A stretch of DNA of 64,000 nt from Nannochloropsis salina CCMP1776 (Eukaryota; Sar; Eustigmatophyceae; Eustigmatales; Monodopsidaceae): assembly GCA_004565275.1 (NCBI GenBank), contig SDOX01000122.1:570642-634641 (forward strand). Reading direction: 5' to 3'. Below are positions 51,983-62,277 of the stretch, piece after piece. A program made the translations under genes and the position numbers. A model generated the notes under the pieces. The model was given only the letters and a program-made list of their open reading frames with translations. It was not told the origin of the DNA and did not search any database. The stretch's first letter is position 1. Every line of letters begins with the position of its first letter.

Positions 51983-54834
51983 ATGACGTCTCCCGCGGCT
52001 AAGCAGCGCCGCTCATCGTCTCCGGTTGTCTCTTCCCTCGGCACGCGTCGACAGAGTTGGTTGGGCGACTTGCAAAAGCCTTCACGGGCAGTGATGGACA
52101 AGAATTCCTCTTCAACGAAGTCACCCTTTATGAATGCAGCACCTGCACTGACATCAACAACCTTACTGTCTCAGCAGGATGGTGACTGTTTGGAGAGCAC
52201 TGGGCCTTCGCAAAAGATAAAGGTGTGTCCCAAGCCGCTTCTCCTCTCCAAACCACAAAATGGGCCGGAGGACGAAGCGACTTTTCAATCAGTTCAAGTA
52301 GTCTGTCGTTTTCGACCACTCCGGGAAGAGGAACCCTTTGAATGGTACAAAGCAGTAGAAGACAGTGGAGCGGTTTCTGTAAATACATCTGAGCATACCT
52401 TGAATTTCGCTTTCGATCGGGTTTTTGGTTCTCAGGCCACACAGGCAGACGTCTACGGTTCTGTCCGCCACGTGGTGCTAGGTCTGCTTGATGGCTTCAA
52501 CGGTACCATCCTAGCCTACGGGCAAAGTGGCAGCGGTAAAACCTACACAATGATGGGACGGCCTGAGGTACGACCAAACCCAGTGTACGGTCGCCCGGAA
52601 AGTCCCCGTCCTTCGACCGGCCACTCTGAGGGAGTGGGCTTCATCCCACGCGTGGTGGATGATCTATTTGCTATGGTTGAAGAGTTTCAGGATACTATAG
52701 AATTCACAATCTGTGTTTCCTGTGTAGAAGTTTATTGCGAGAAAGTACGCGATTTACTGAATCCTAGTAGAAGCGCAGACTTGAAGCTCCGCGACGACAC
52801 GTACGGCGGCGTGGCCGTAATGGGAGCAACTGAGATCTTCGTGGAAAGTCAGGCTGAGATGCACAGTGTGATTGAAGCTGGACAATTGGGGCGCGTGACG
52901 GCGGCTACGGGAATGAACGAAGAGAGCTCCCGTTCGCACGCCTTGCTGCTCGTAAAAGTTACCCAGAAGAACACGGAGACGGAGCACATCCGTCGAGGCA
53001 AGCTCGTGATGGTCGACTTAGCGGGCTCCGAGCGCATTGCAAAGACAAGAGCTGAGGGTCTGCGTCTTGAGGAGGCGAAGAACATTAATCGGTCTCTCAC
53101 GACACTAGGAATGGTCATCTCAGCGCTGGTTGACGGCGCCCCGCACGTCCCCTATCGCGACGCCAAGCTAACCCGCCTGCTCGCCGAGTCACTGGGCGGT
53201 AACTCCAACACATGCCTGATCGTGTGCTGCGCACCCGAATTGAGCCATTCTCAGGAAAGCATAAGCACGCTACGCTTCGGGGAACGGGCCAAGAAGGTGA
53301 AGAACCACGCAGTCCGCAACGAGGAGTTGAGTATTAACGAGCTCCGAGAGCAACTCAGGTGCGCTTTAGGCGAGATAGAGCGCCTCAACGCCGCCTTGAC
53401 AGGGACGACACAAGAGTATAAAGAAGGTTCACAAAGAGTTCCCGTCGTAGGCAGCGACGCGGGGCAATGTACACCCCCGGCGAAGGAGGATGCTCTACGC
53501 GCCCCTGTATCGGCCGACCGCCCTCTACAGGTGGTGATAGACGAGGTCTTCCCCCATCCTGCTACGCCCGTTTCGATTGTGCCACTTCTCGCGGGTGAGC
53601 AGTGTCATCCACAATCAGCAGCTTTTCCTGGCGGCGAGGCCGAGCCTACACCGTCACCGTCATCAGCACTGGAAAATAAGGCGGGACGCGTGGAGGGGAA
53701 GGAATCGTCTTTGGCGCCCTTTATGGCGTCGTCACTCGCGACAGGTGCTTACTCATGTTTTGGGAATTCCGAAAGTCGAGGAGAGCTGACTGCCTCTGAA
53801 GCACAATCAAGCAAATTGCTCGCTTTCTTAATAGAGAGCGAAAGGGAGAAAGACGAGCTGCGCGGCAGGAACAAGGAGCTAAGTGCTCGGGTTCTCGAAG
53901 AGGAGACGGCGGTTGCGCGAGTCTTGGAGGAGCAGGAGGCTCTTCAAACGCGGCTGGGCGAGGCAGAGGCGTGTTTGAACCAGATGATGCGGGCGATGGG
54001 GAAAGTGAGCCAGGGGCTGGCGAGGAGCGAGAGTCTTAGGGCGGACGGGCGGGGGCACATAGGCGAAGGGGTAAATGGCGCGTCTTCACCTCCCGAAGAG
54101 GTATCAGAAAGGGAGCAAGGTAAACACACAAAGTCATCAGAAGTCTCGCCCGCTGTCCAAAATGATGAGAATGTCAACCACAGTACGAGCGTTTCGGGAC
54201 CCATGTCGCCCAATTTAGAGCAGATTTACGAGGAGAAGCTCCTAAGCGTTGAGCGGGTAAGAGTAGAGGCCGGAGAGTCGGGACAGGTTGGGAATTGATT
54301 CCTGTTCTCGGTTTTAAAGCTTTGATTTAAATTTCAGGCATTAACGTCCGAATATTATGTGATATCGCATGCTCTTAAGAAGTTCTTTTTGCCACACGAC
54401 AAGACCGCTCACATGGTGTCTTACCCTTTCAATACATGCTCCAGGTCTGCACATACCTTCAAGATGAATGCGATGCTCAGCGAGATGCATTCGAGCACGT
54501 GAACAAGGCTCTCCTCAATCAAAATGCGCAACTCGCCATGCAAAAAGACAGCCACGTGCGTCGAATCTTCGCGTTAGAAATCAAGATTCAGGAGTTGGAG
54601 ACAGCGCTTTGCTCTCTTGGTCGGGATCACACGGAAAATAGACGTGAAGGAGCAGAGAATAGCCTGCGGGACAGGCTTGGACTTGTAAACTTGCTGCAAT
54701 TTCCTTCGTTCTCGCTCTCTCATACAACACGACAAGCAATCAAGATCATACCAGGCGGGCGTAAGACAGGCGGTAGTTTGTCAGGGTCAAAATCTAAGAA
54801 AGGAACGGGAGAACAAGAAATGCAGAAGGTGTGA
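51983..54834 (+). CDS. Kinesin motor, N-terminal, kinesin-1-like
   Basis: Plus-end-directed microtubule motor of 887 aa. Exons 51983..54256 (GAGCGG|GTAAGA) and 54445..54834 (CTCCAG acceptor), phase 0. A Ser-rich 100-residue head extension precedes the motor (104-460): VVCRFRPLREEEP, P-loop GQSGSGKTYTM, switch I NEESSRSHALL, switch II DLAGSERIAKT, NINRSLTTLGMVISAL and HVPYRDAKLTRLLAESLGG. The neck (NELREQLRCALGEIERLNAA) is coiled coil like in conventional kinesin. The motor has an insert between P-loop and alpha-2 (RPNPVYGRPESPRPSTGHSE). The stalk is short and broken by low-complexity segments; exon 2 adds a further coiled coil (HVNKALLNQNAQLAMQKDS) and a basic tail (IIPGGRKTGGSLSGSKSKKG). Cargo is unknown. 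Confidence 0.92.
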
Positions 54835-55357
54835 TGAGTGTCGAAGGCCGCTGTAGACAATGTAAGTTCAAAAGCCAAATTTTGCTATTGATGTGTAATG
54901 AGATGCATTTGAAAAAGTTGACAAACTGAAAGACACGACGAAATGGATTGAAATTGCTTTCAAGAGAAAACACGTCACGTTCGATGAGTAGACAATGTGT
55001 AGTATGCGTATGTTTTTTCAAAAAAATAGAGCTGTGAGCGAATTGCCCATTTCGTACTTTGCCTTTTACACTCCTAACAGAATACTTTAAGTTCTGTGCT
55101 TTTTTGAATGTGAGCTCGTTGTTATCATCGTTATTATCACTTCTGTAACTGCGCATGAATCATACGTAGTAGACTGAAATATAGAGGGAGTGTGGGTATT
55201 CCTGATTTATCTGTATATGCATCCTTTTTCTTGCGAAATGAGTGCAGCACTTCTTGCTATCGTTTTTCATCCTATTAACTTATTAAAGAGTGTGAGCTTT
55301 ACAAACTTGTTCCACCTAATCCCCCTCAGTGCTGCACATCGAATTAAACCAAAAGTC
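54835..55357. other. Convergent intergenic kinesin / SET-PHD
   Basis: An AT-rich region of about 520 bp between two gene 3' ends. Nothing recognised. Confidence 0.5.
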
Positions 55358-57988
55358 CTAAGCACGTCGACTGACGGAGCCCACTTTCCGCTTGCAGCGG
55401 GTGCAGAACCATGTATCATCACTAGGGACCTCATACAGCCCCGCACAGCTCAAGTGAAAGGCGCTGGTGCAAGCATCGCAACAGACCAAGTCACCGCTGC
55501 AGCCACATGAGTAACAGATGTCCTCACTCATGTCCCCCCAAAGGCCCTTCGACTCGCTCTGCCTCATAAATGCGAGCATGTCACTCACAGCCTGCCATCG
55601 ACTTTCGTGCCAACGTTGCACCCTCGCTGCGCCTACGCGCTTCACGGCAAAGGGCAAAGCTGCGGCCTCACGCCAGCGCATCTCTCGCAGAGAAAGAAGA
55701 CCAAATCGGCGAAGCCGGTATTTCCGGCGTATGACAGCCGTGCTTTTTTCTCTAGATCGTCGCAAATCTAAATCTGTTAGTTCAATCAGAACCTTGGCCG
55801 GGGGCCATGCGTGCTTGTCAAGGTCGCGGCCAATTCCATTCGCTTCCCCTTTCGTGAGTTTCCTATCCTCTTTCCTTGTCATGGACGATGCCGATGTCGT
55901 TTCTGTCACTGTACTACTGCTTCTGCTCTCGCATCCCGTCTCTCTCTCGTCTAAGTGGACCGTAAGCATAGATTCCAGCCGCGTCTGCAAAGCCTTGCAC
56001 GGCAACAGGGCGATATGGGCCTGCCTCGTCCCTTTTGCTGCCCTCGCATCGACATTGAGCGCCTCTGTCACGTTCAAGAGAGTCGTGCAGGAATTGCTGC
56101 GAGCCGATACAAGTACAGTTTCACCCTTTTGTTCACGTGCTCGCTGAGCCCTCTTCCTTTCTCGTGTCACGACGCCAGGTCCGTCATAGGTCAACCACAG
56201 TCGTGACTTCTGTGCTTGATGCATCTCCTCCGGGGCTGTACGTCCATTGAAGAACAAAACTAGAGACCCAAAATTCTCCAAAGGCTTATTTCCAAGCATC
56301 GCTCGGAAGGCCTGAACCCCAGAGAACGTGCGCTGCAGCTTTTCTAGGCGGTCGGATACAGGAGCTTGACTGTCACCCTCTCCCCCGGCTTCGTCTCGGT
56401 AGGCTTTACCCGCCAAGACTTTGCGGCAATTGACGGCTCCGCATCGGCACCGCTTAGGTCGCGCTCCTTCAAAGTTGGCAAATTGATAATCCCAGCAATA
56501 TTCGGTGCCCGCTGGAATATCTTTGATCGCGAAGATACCCAACCGGTAACTCCCTCCCACATTCCATTTCTCCAACCGGCAATTAGGATCGCATGAGTGA
56601 TTCAAGAATCGACTTTCGTTGCCATAGTAGCGAGCATCTACTGTTGTTCCCATCGCTTCGACCATATAAAAGTCTGCATCCTCGCCTTCTTCCTGCTTTG
56701 CCAGCCAGAGGCGCCGCGCCACTTCCTCGTCGTCGATCGCCTCCCCAACGTACTCACTGACCAGAGTCCCCGCCTCCACGTCCTCCACTGACTGCACTCC
56801 CCATCCGCGGCCTTCTGTCTTGAAGGTACGGAAAGCCGCTTGCTGTTTTCGACCGATGCGCTGGTTTTTGCACTCTCCAGATGCTGCAAATCGACAGGTC
56901 CCGTCGCTGCACTCCACGTTCAAGGATCGATTCAAACAATGCTCGTCACAACTCACGCCGCGATTTTCCAACTCGTGCGGAGGCAACATGGCGGCCTCCT
57001 CTTTACTGAGACACTGGCATTGGTGTTCATGCGAGTCGTCCTTGAAAATATCAGCCTGGCCTTTCATGGATTCGTGGAATATAATTCTTCGAACTTTCTT
57101 GTAGGGCTTGGGGTGGCGCTCTTCTCTTTTAAGCTTCGGTAAAAAACGTGCCGCCTGCGTTTGAATGGCAAGCATTTGTGCCTGATCGTAGGGTGGAATC
57201 ATCTCGCAAGGCTGAAGGTGCGCTTGCACTGCTTTGGCGATGTTACTGTTTGGATGTTGAAGGAAGTGCGACAGGGTCGCCAAAATACTCCAGGTGGGGT
57301 CAAGCTCCTCAGCTCGTCTCACTTCTGTCTGGGACGGCAATGCCTTACGCAAACCGGCCTCCTTTGTGCCTCTGCTACCCAAACGAGGCTTCTTGCAACG
57401 CCGTGAGCCTGATCCGTCATCGTCGCCGCTATCCTCTTCGTCGCTCAGATATCTGCTGCCCCACGGATCGAACGCGTCCTCGCTTTCCTCTTCGATGTCA
57501 GAGTCCAAAACAGCAAAGCGATCATCCTCGGAAGTCCTGATTTGGGCAGCTGGAGAATCCTTTCTGAAGGTGCAACATTTCTTCGACGCAATGGACACAA
57601 TATCATCTTTTTCTGCATCGCTATCCGCGAAGAGCTCATCGAAAAGGCTTGTGATCGTCTGGTGGCGGAGACCAGGAGGACGAAGCTTAGAAAATTGAGA
57701 TTCACTTGCCCTCGTTTTCTTGCTTCCCAATCGGTGCCATCTATCAAAATTTCCCTCCACAGGGTTTTCTTTTAAGGTCGATACAGTTGACCCAAGCATT
57801 GGATGCCCGCAAAGTTTTTCTCTATCCTGCGATGCAGTATCAGCGCATACCACAGGACTCGCTCCAGGACTATTGATTCCCATCTTATGATCGTTGTCGT
57901 GATGCTGGAGTCGGCGCTGACCTTGCGCGTGAGCTGTCTGCCAGAGCGCCAGAGCTGCTGGGTGCTGTACTGCTACGCGGTGGGCCAT
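55358..57988 (-). CDS. AWS-SET-postSET + PHD histone methyltransferase (NSD/ASH1/SETD2-like)
   Basis: Histone lysine methyltransferase of the SET2 clade, so H3K36 is the likely target. The single exon encodes 876 aa. An acidic, Ser-rich N-terminus (150-195) precedes the AWS zinc-cysteine domain (320-375: CQCLSKEE, VSCDEHCLNRSLNVEC, CRFAASGECKNQ). The SET core is 380-503 (EGRGWGVQSVEDVEAGTLVS, EYVGEA, SRFLNHSCDPNC with the NHSC pseudoknot motif, and the EYCWDYQF catalytic Tyr). The post-SET is KRCRCGAVNCR (512-522). The C-terminus is a PHD finger (about 823-868: CYSCGCSGDLVCCDAC, FHLSCAGL, WFCTRC). ATG 57988 is real, but the first 35 residues look low in information and an upstream exon is possible. 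The divergent neighbour is Pol eta. Confidence 0.92.
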   Translation of the reverse strand: MAHRVAVQHPAALALWQTAHAQGQRRLQHHDNDHKMGINSPGASPVVCADTASQDREKLCGHPMLGSTVSTLKENPVEGNFDRWHRLGSKKTRASESQFSKLRPPGLRHQTITSLFDELFADSDAEKDDIVSIASKKCCTFRKDSPAAQIRTSEDDRFAVLDSDIEEESEDAFDPWGSRYLSDEEDSGDDDGSGSRRCKKPRLGSRGTKEAGLRKALPSQTEVRRAEELDPTWSILATLSHFLQHPNSNIAKAVQAHLQPCEMIPPYDQAQMLAIQTQAARFLPKLKREERHPKPYKKVRRIIFHESMKGQADIFKDDSHEHQCQCLSKEEAAMLPPHELENRGVSCDEHCLNRSLNVECSDGTCRFAASGECKNQRIGRKQQAAFRTFKTEGRGWGVQSVEDVEAGTLVSEYVGEAIDDEEVARRLWLAKQEEGEDADFYMVEAMGTTVDARYYGNESRFLNHSCDPNCRLEKWNVGGSYRLGIFAIKDIPAGTEYCWDYQFANFEGARPKRCRCGAVNCRKVLAGKAYRDEAGGEGDSQAPVSDRLEKLQRTFSGVQAFRAMLGNKPLENFGSLVLFFNGRTAPEEMHQAQKSRLWLTYDGPGVVTRERKRAQRAREQKGETVLVSARSNSCTTLLNVTEALNVDARAAKGTRQAHIALLPCKALQTRLESMLTVHLDERETGCESRSSSTVTETTSASSMTRKEDRKLTKGEANGIGRDLDKHAWPPAKVLIELTDLDLRRSREKSTAVIRRKYRLRRFGLLSLREMRWREAAALPFAVKRVGAARVQRWHESRWQAVSDMLAFMRQSESKGLWGDMSEDICYSCGCSGDLVCCDACTSAFHLSCAGLYEVPSDDTWFCTRCKRKVGSVSRRA

Positions 57989-58448
57989 CGCCAGGACTTG
58001 GTGAGCGATTCTCTTACCAACCAGGAGTTTAATGCCTATGCGTGTATGTACGTTGACACTAGATGTGTGTGCACGAGCGTAGGATAGTGAGGACCATTAG
58101 AGTGGAATTTCCTCTGTGAGTGCAAGGAGGATGACCGAGGCAGGAAAAGAGCAAGAGCATATAAAAGCGGAGAAGAGGGGGGAAAACGGGGAAGAGGAGC
58201 ACGACGAGCGGTAGCAAATACCACAATCACGCGGACCCTGCCTGCGAGTTGCCAATAGCGATAAATTCCAAACGATGCCTTGAAGCTGCAGTATTTGTGC
58301 CTCGGTTTAGCTCATGTTGGAATCTTGCCTCTTTTGGTCGGGGTATCAGTGGGAGGAACAGGGGCCAAGTGCCGGGTGACTTTTCGCGGCCCCAGAGGCT
58401 TCGTCCTCTTTTTTCTTAACATTATTGACACCCTTGACAGGGAGATCT
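57989..58448. other. Divergent intergenic SET-PHD / Pol eta
   Basis: About 460 bp expected to hold both promoters. No gene is recognised. Confidence 0.5.
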
Positions 58449-61120
58449 ATGCACCAAGAGAGTGACGATGGAGAGGCTGAGGAGGAACATGACGACATCC
58501 GGGATGAAGCAGACCGCAGTTTCTTGACACATGTCCATGGCACATTGCTGTCATCCTCACTAGCGGGCGGTGCTGACTGTACAAGTACCTCCCCGGCCTC
58601 CAAAGTCATCGTACATATAGGTGAGAGCGCTACGCGTGTGTAAGAATCTTCATGAATAGTAACGAAAGATGGCCAAAAGATCTATTTGTGCATGCAAATG
58701 GACTTTCGCGTGGCTTAGACTTCTACTGTCCTTCAATGAGGCCTCTCCATCTTCACCAACAGATATGGACGCTTTTTATTGCCAGGTTGAAGCAGGATTA
58801 GATCCTTCCCTGAAGGGAAAGCCAATGGGTGAGTTTATGAGACTAGATGACGGGAGGGAGAAAGTTGATAATCATGTTCGTGTTCCCGTCTCTTGCTGGA
58901 CATGTCGCCCAGAGGCCCTTGAACCCGCCCTCCTCCACAGCCGTCGTACAGTACGCACCATCGGGAGACCTCTCCACCCAGACCATCCATCATGACCGAC
59001 GAGTGAGCCAAAGCAATCAATCGCTTATTGCCGTGTCGTACGAGGCGCGTGCCCGCGGCGTCAAAAGGATCATGCTGGGGGACCAAGCGCGGGCCGTCTG
59101 CCCCGATATCACTCTAGTCCAAGTGTGCGTGGCCCATAAAAAGGCGGACCTGACAATTTATCGCGAAGCGGGCGCCAAGGTGATCAAGATTCTTGCCCGG
59201 TATGGCCCCACGGAGCGGGCATCCATTGACGAGGCCTACGTGGACTTGACGGCCATGGCCCAGTCCCGCCTGAGGGACTTTGGCCCCGACGTGATCGCCA
59301 GGGCCCGCCGCGAGAGCAAAGTAGCGGGCCTGGAGGGGCAGAAGGAACAGGCGACTTTATCACGGGAGGATGTACGAAATGGGGTTCTAATAGGAGGGCA
59401 GGTGAGGCAGGACGGCTCTACCAACGAGGAAAGAAGCGGGTCTAGCCCTTCGGTGTCCAGGACTGGTGACGAGGGCGGGAGGGCGGAGAATGCAGCATTG
59501 ATCATCCCTCGCGCAGGGACCGCCTGGATTGGGAGGGACGCATGCATGGCCCAGCCGAGCGCCCTGGACAACCTTATCCAATCCTCTGTTGCCCTCTCGT
59601 GTGCCGACGAGCCAGGGCAGGCAAGGGCCTCGATCTCAGCATCGACGACGCGAGCGGCCGCTGCTTGGTGGGACCGACCGCTGCAAGCATGGACCAGAAG
59701 CGAAAAGGAAATGATTTGCGGAGCCGCTATCTTATCCGAAATGCGCGCCGCCGTGACAGCCGAGCTCGGATACACTTGCTCTGGAGGCCTTGCCCCGTCC
59801 AAACTGCTTGCGAAGCTGGGCTCAGCCATGCATAAACCAAACCAACAGACGTTAATTGTTCAAGAAATGATTCCTATTTTGTTGGGCCCGCTTCCAGTGG
59901 CTAGATTAAAGGGCTTAGGTGGCGATTTCGGGAAAAAGGTGATGGAAGATCTTGACTGCAGCACCATCGGCGAAGTGGTGGAAAGGCCGTTGAGCCGTCT
60001 GGAGGCCCTGTACGGGGAATCGGATGCAGCTTGGCTTTTCAAACTTGTGCGGGGCGTGGACGACGACAGCGTTGAAGACCGGCGCCTGGCTAAGTCCGTG
60101 TCGTGCGGTAAGACGTTCTTCGGGAATAACAATCTGAGAGAGATGGAGCAAATACACCGATGGCTCCGGCAACTCGCCGGTGAGCTCACGCAGCGACTGC
60201 GAAGGGATGCAGAGCTCCACGCTCGCATACCTCAACTCTTGACGGTGTCCTTCCAGTCGATGGGCGTGGGAGGCCACCACCAGAATGCCTCACGGTCGGC
60301 GCCGTTGCGGCTCTCTATCGAACAACTTCTGTCGGTGGACGTCGAAGAGACAGTAGAGAAGGGCACTCCTTCAGCAGAGATGGGTGGAAGGAACGACGTA
60401 CAGGAGAGCTTGGCCGACCAAGGCTTGAGTTTGGTCCGTCGATGGCACAAGGAGACGACTCACCTGTCCAAAAGCCAGCACACCTTGTGTCTCAGTACGC
60501 TATATTTAACCGCGAGCAATTTCCTGGAGATCAAGCAAAAAAGTCGCATGACCTCGTTTTTCCCTAAATTTGATGCAAATTCCACACATTCTGCAGTCGA
60601 CTCAGGGTCCAACTCTACGGCCACCGCACCTCCAGAGTACTCCTTTTCCGATTCAAAGTCATCCTCGCCTTCTGCAGGTGCAGGTGACCTGTCCACTGAC
60701 CCACTCGTGGCTCCCTGCGAGTCCTTTTTCAAAGCAAGTCGAAGCACGTCCATCGCAAAGCAGGTATCTTCGGTGGAGGAGATTGCCGAGACGCGAAAAC
60801 GCCAGCTTGATGGAAAAACTGCAGCGAAGCGAGGACGTACGAACATGGGCGGACTGGATCCCACCGTGATTGACCCTGCAGTCCTTGAGGAGCTCCCGCC
60901 CCACATCCGGCGTGAAATAACGGATGGCATCGCCGCGGCCACTGCTTCTGGAAAGAGGAACAAATTTAGCTCCAAAGCTGCGCCCAATGAAAAGAAGATA
61001 GACACGTACTTCCCCAAGGGCGGACCGCATACCGGATGGCCTACACCTGCGAGGCCACCACCCTCCTCTTTGTCCGTAAAACGAGGGACCTTGGACAGGT
61101 TTTTGAAGACGACTAAGTAG
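58449..61120 (+). CDS. POLH: Translesion DNA polymerase eta with UBM
   Basis: Y-family polymerase that copies past UV dimers. Three exons: 58449..58620, 58763..58828, 58941..61120 (GTGAGA and GTGAGT donors; CAACAG and CCACAG acceptors), in phase, 805 aa. Junction 1 rebuilds SKVIVHI-DMDAFYCQVE, the first metal-binding Asp motif. Junction 2 gives KGKPM-AVVQYAPSG. Further signatures are IAVSYEARARGVKRIM, YGPTERASIDEAYVDLT (catalytic Asp/Glu), CSGGLAPSKLLAKLGSAMHK, RLKGLGGDFGKKV and VSCGKTFFG. A non-conserved insert of about 110 residues sits in the palm (nt 59290-59690). The C-terminus has PIP-like motifs KSRMTSFF (about 612), KKIDTYF (about 762) and TLDRFLK (about 797), and a ubiquitin-binding UBM (IDPAVLEELPPHIRREI, about 716-732) instead of the UBZ finger of animal Pol eta. 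Confidence 0.92.
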
Positions 61121-61260
61121 ATAAAAAAGAAAATACATTCACAGACAATACATCCAATAGCCATATTGCCACTTTCGTAAGATCCATGCAATGTCAGATA
61201 TTTATACTTTCGACTTTTCATTGGACAGCGTACTGCTACACTTCTGCTTCTATGCATGCC

Positions 61261-62277
61261 TCACTTGGAGGGCGTCGCAGGGGAAGAGGCAGTGAAAAAT
61301 CCTCCTGGGCGCTTTATCTGGGAGCGAAACTCGGACCAGCAGTCCCCTGTTCTCGCACCCATGCGGCGATACTCTTCGGCGGGCGAATTGGCTTGCTGAC
61401 CTGCCTCCACAGATGCCAGAGGCAGGGAAAGACCAGGATTCAGCTCTTCGATGACATGCTCGCGAAGCACCTCATCCCCTTCGTTAAAGTAAGGGCTAAG
61501 GACGGCATCGGCGTCACACAGCCGTACATCGAGCCCGCGCAGGAGGTGCGATGATAAAAGAAGCTGCCCTTCTGTTGCCCCGGTGCTCCCAATTTCTTCG
61601 AACGTGACACCTCTGCGCCGCAAATCCTTCTTCAGTTTATTTAGCCCGCCTGCCCTGACTTGCAGGACCACTGCAGACATCGGGGAGTGCAACAGGCGCA
61701 CGAAGATTCCCGATGATGGAGGCGCCTTTGAATTGGAAAGTTCTGCATGTAAAGCATACAAATGCGGGAATCCTGGGCAAGGGATGGCGTCGAGCTCGTC
61801 TGTTACAAGTCTTGTCATCTCCACCCAACGGAGACCTGCTCCTAAGACGACCTCCCGAACGAAGGGGGTAGCCACGGCGTTGGTCGGAGCACTGCAAAAG
61901 GAAGATTTTTGGAAGGTCGGTGTTATGAGAGGCCGGTCTTCCGTTAACCAGGCTCGTGCATTCTGATGCGGAAAGGAACTCTGTGCAGCTGTCGAGCCCT
62001 TGCTACCCTCTCCGCCGGAGGTTCCCGTGAAGACTTCAATGGCCCGCAATCGAGACACCTGTGGGCGTTTGAGTACCCTTGATTGCCGTGCATAATTCAC
62101 CCATGCAGGCAAGGCCGAAAATTCAAGAACTGCATTCCCCAAATGAAGGGAGGCGGAGGAGGAGGACGAGGGAAGTTGCAGGACAGAGGCGAGGACGCTC
62201 ACGATAGCCCTGGCGTGGGAAGCACTCGCAGCGACGTAGTGCAAACGCATTATTGTCTTGACTCCTTGGTTCACCAT
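61261..62277 (-). CDS. Possible VOC/glyoxalase-like fold protein, unknown
   Basis: A single-exon 338 aa protein with a true ATG. The pattern is suggestive of two divergent vicinal-oxygen-chelate (glyoxalase-type) modules. The first is RLHYVAASASHARAIVSVLA with LHLGNAVLEFSALP. The second runs around WVEMTRLVTDELDAIP, SGIFVRLLHSPMSAVVLQV and GLNKLKKDLRRRGVTFEEIG. No metal-ligand set can be assigned by eye, so this is a fold guess, not an activity. The gene ends 140 bp from the Pol eta stop, tail to tail. No targeting peptide is clear. Gene existence is likely; annotation is weak. Confidence 0.55.
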   Translation of the reverse strand: MVNQGVKTIMRLHYVAASASHARAIVSVLASVLQLPSSSSSASLHLGNAVLEFSALPAWVNYARQSRVLKRPQVSRLRAIEVFTGTSGGEGSKGSTAAQSSFPHQNARAWLTEDRPLITPTFQKSSFCSAPTNAVATPFVREVVLGAGLRWVEMTRLVTDELDAIPCPGFPHLYALHAELSNSKAPPSSGIFVRLLHSPMSAVVLQVRAGGLNKLKKDLRRRGVTFEEIGSTGATEGQLLLSSHLLRGLDVRLCDADAVLSPYFNEGDEVLREHVIEELNPGLSLPLASVEAGQQANSPAEEYRRMGARTGDCWSEFRSQIKRPGGFFTASSPATPSK

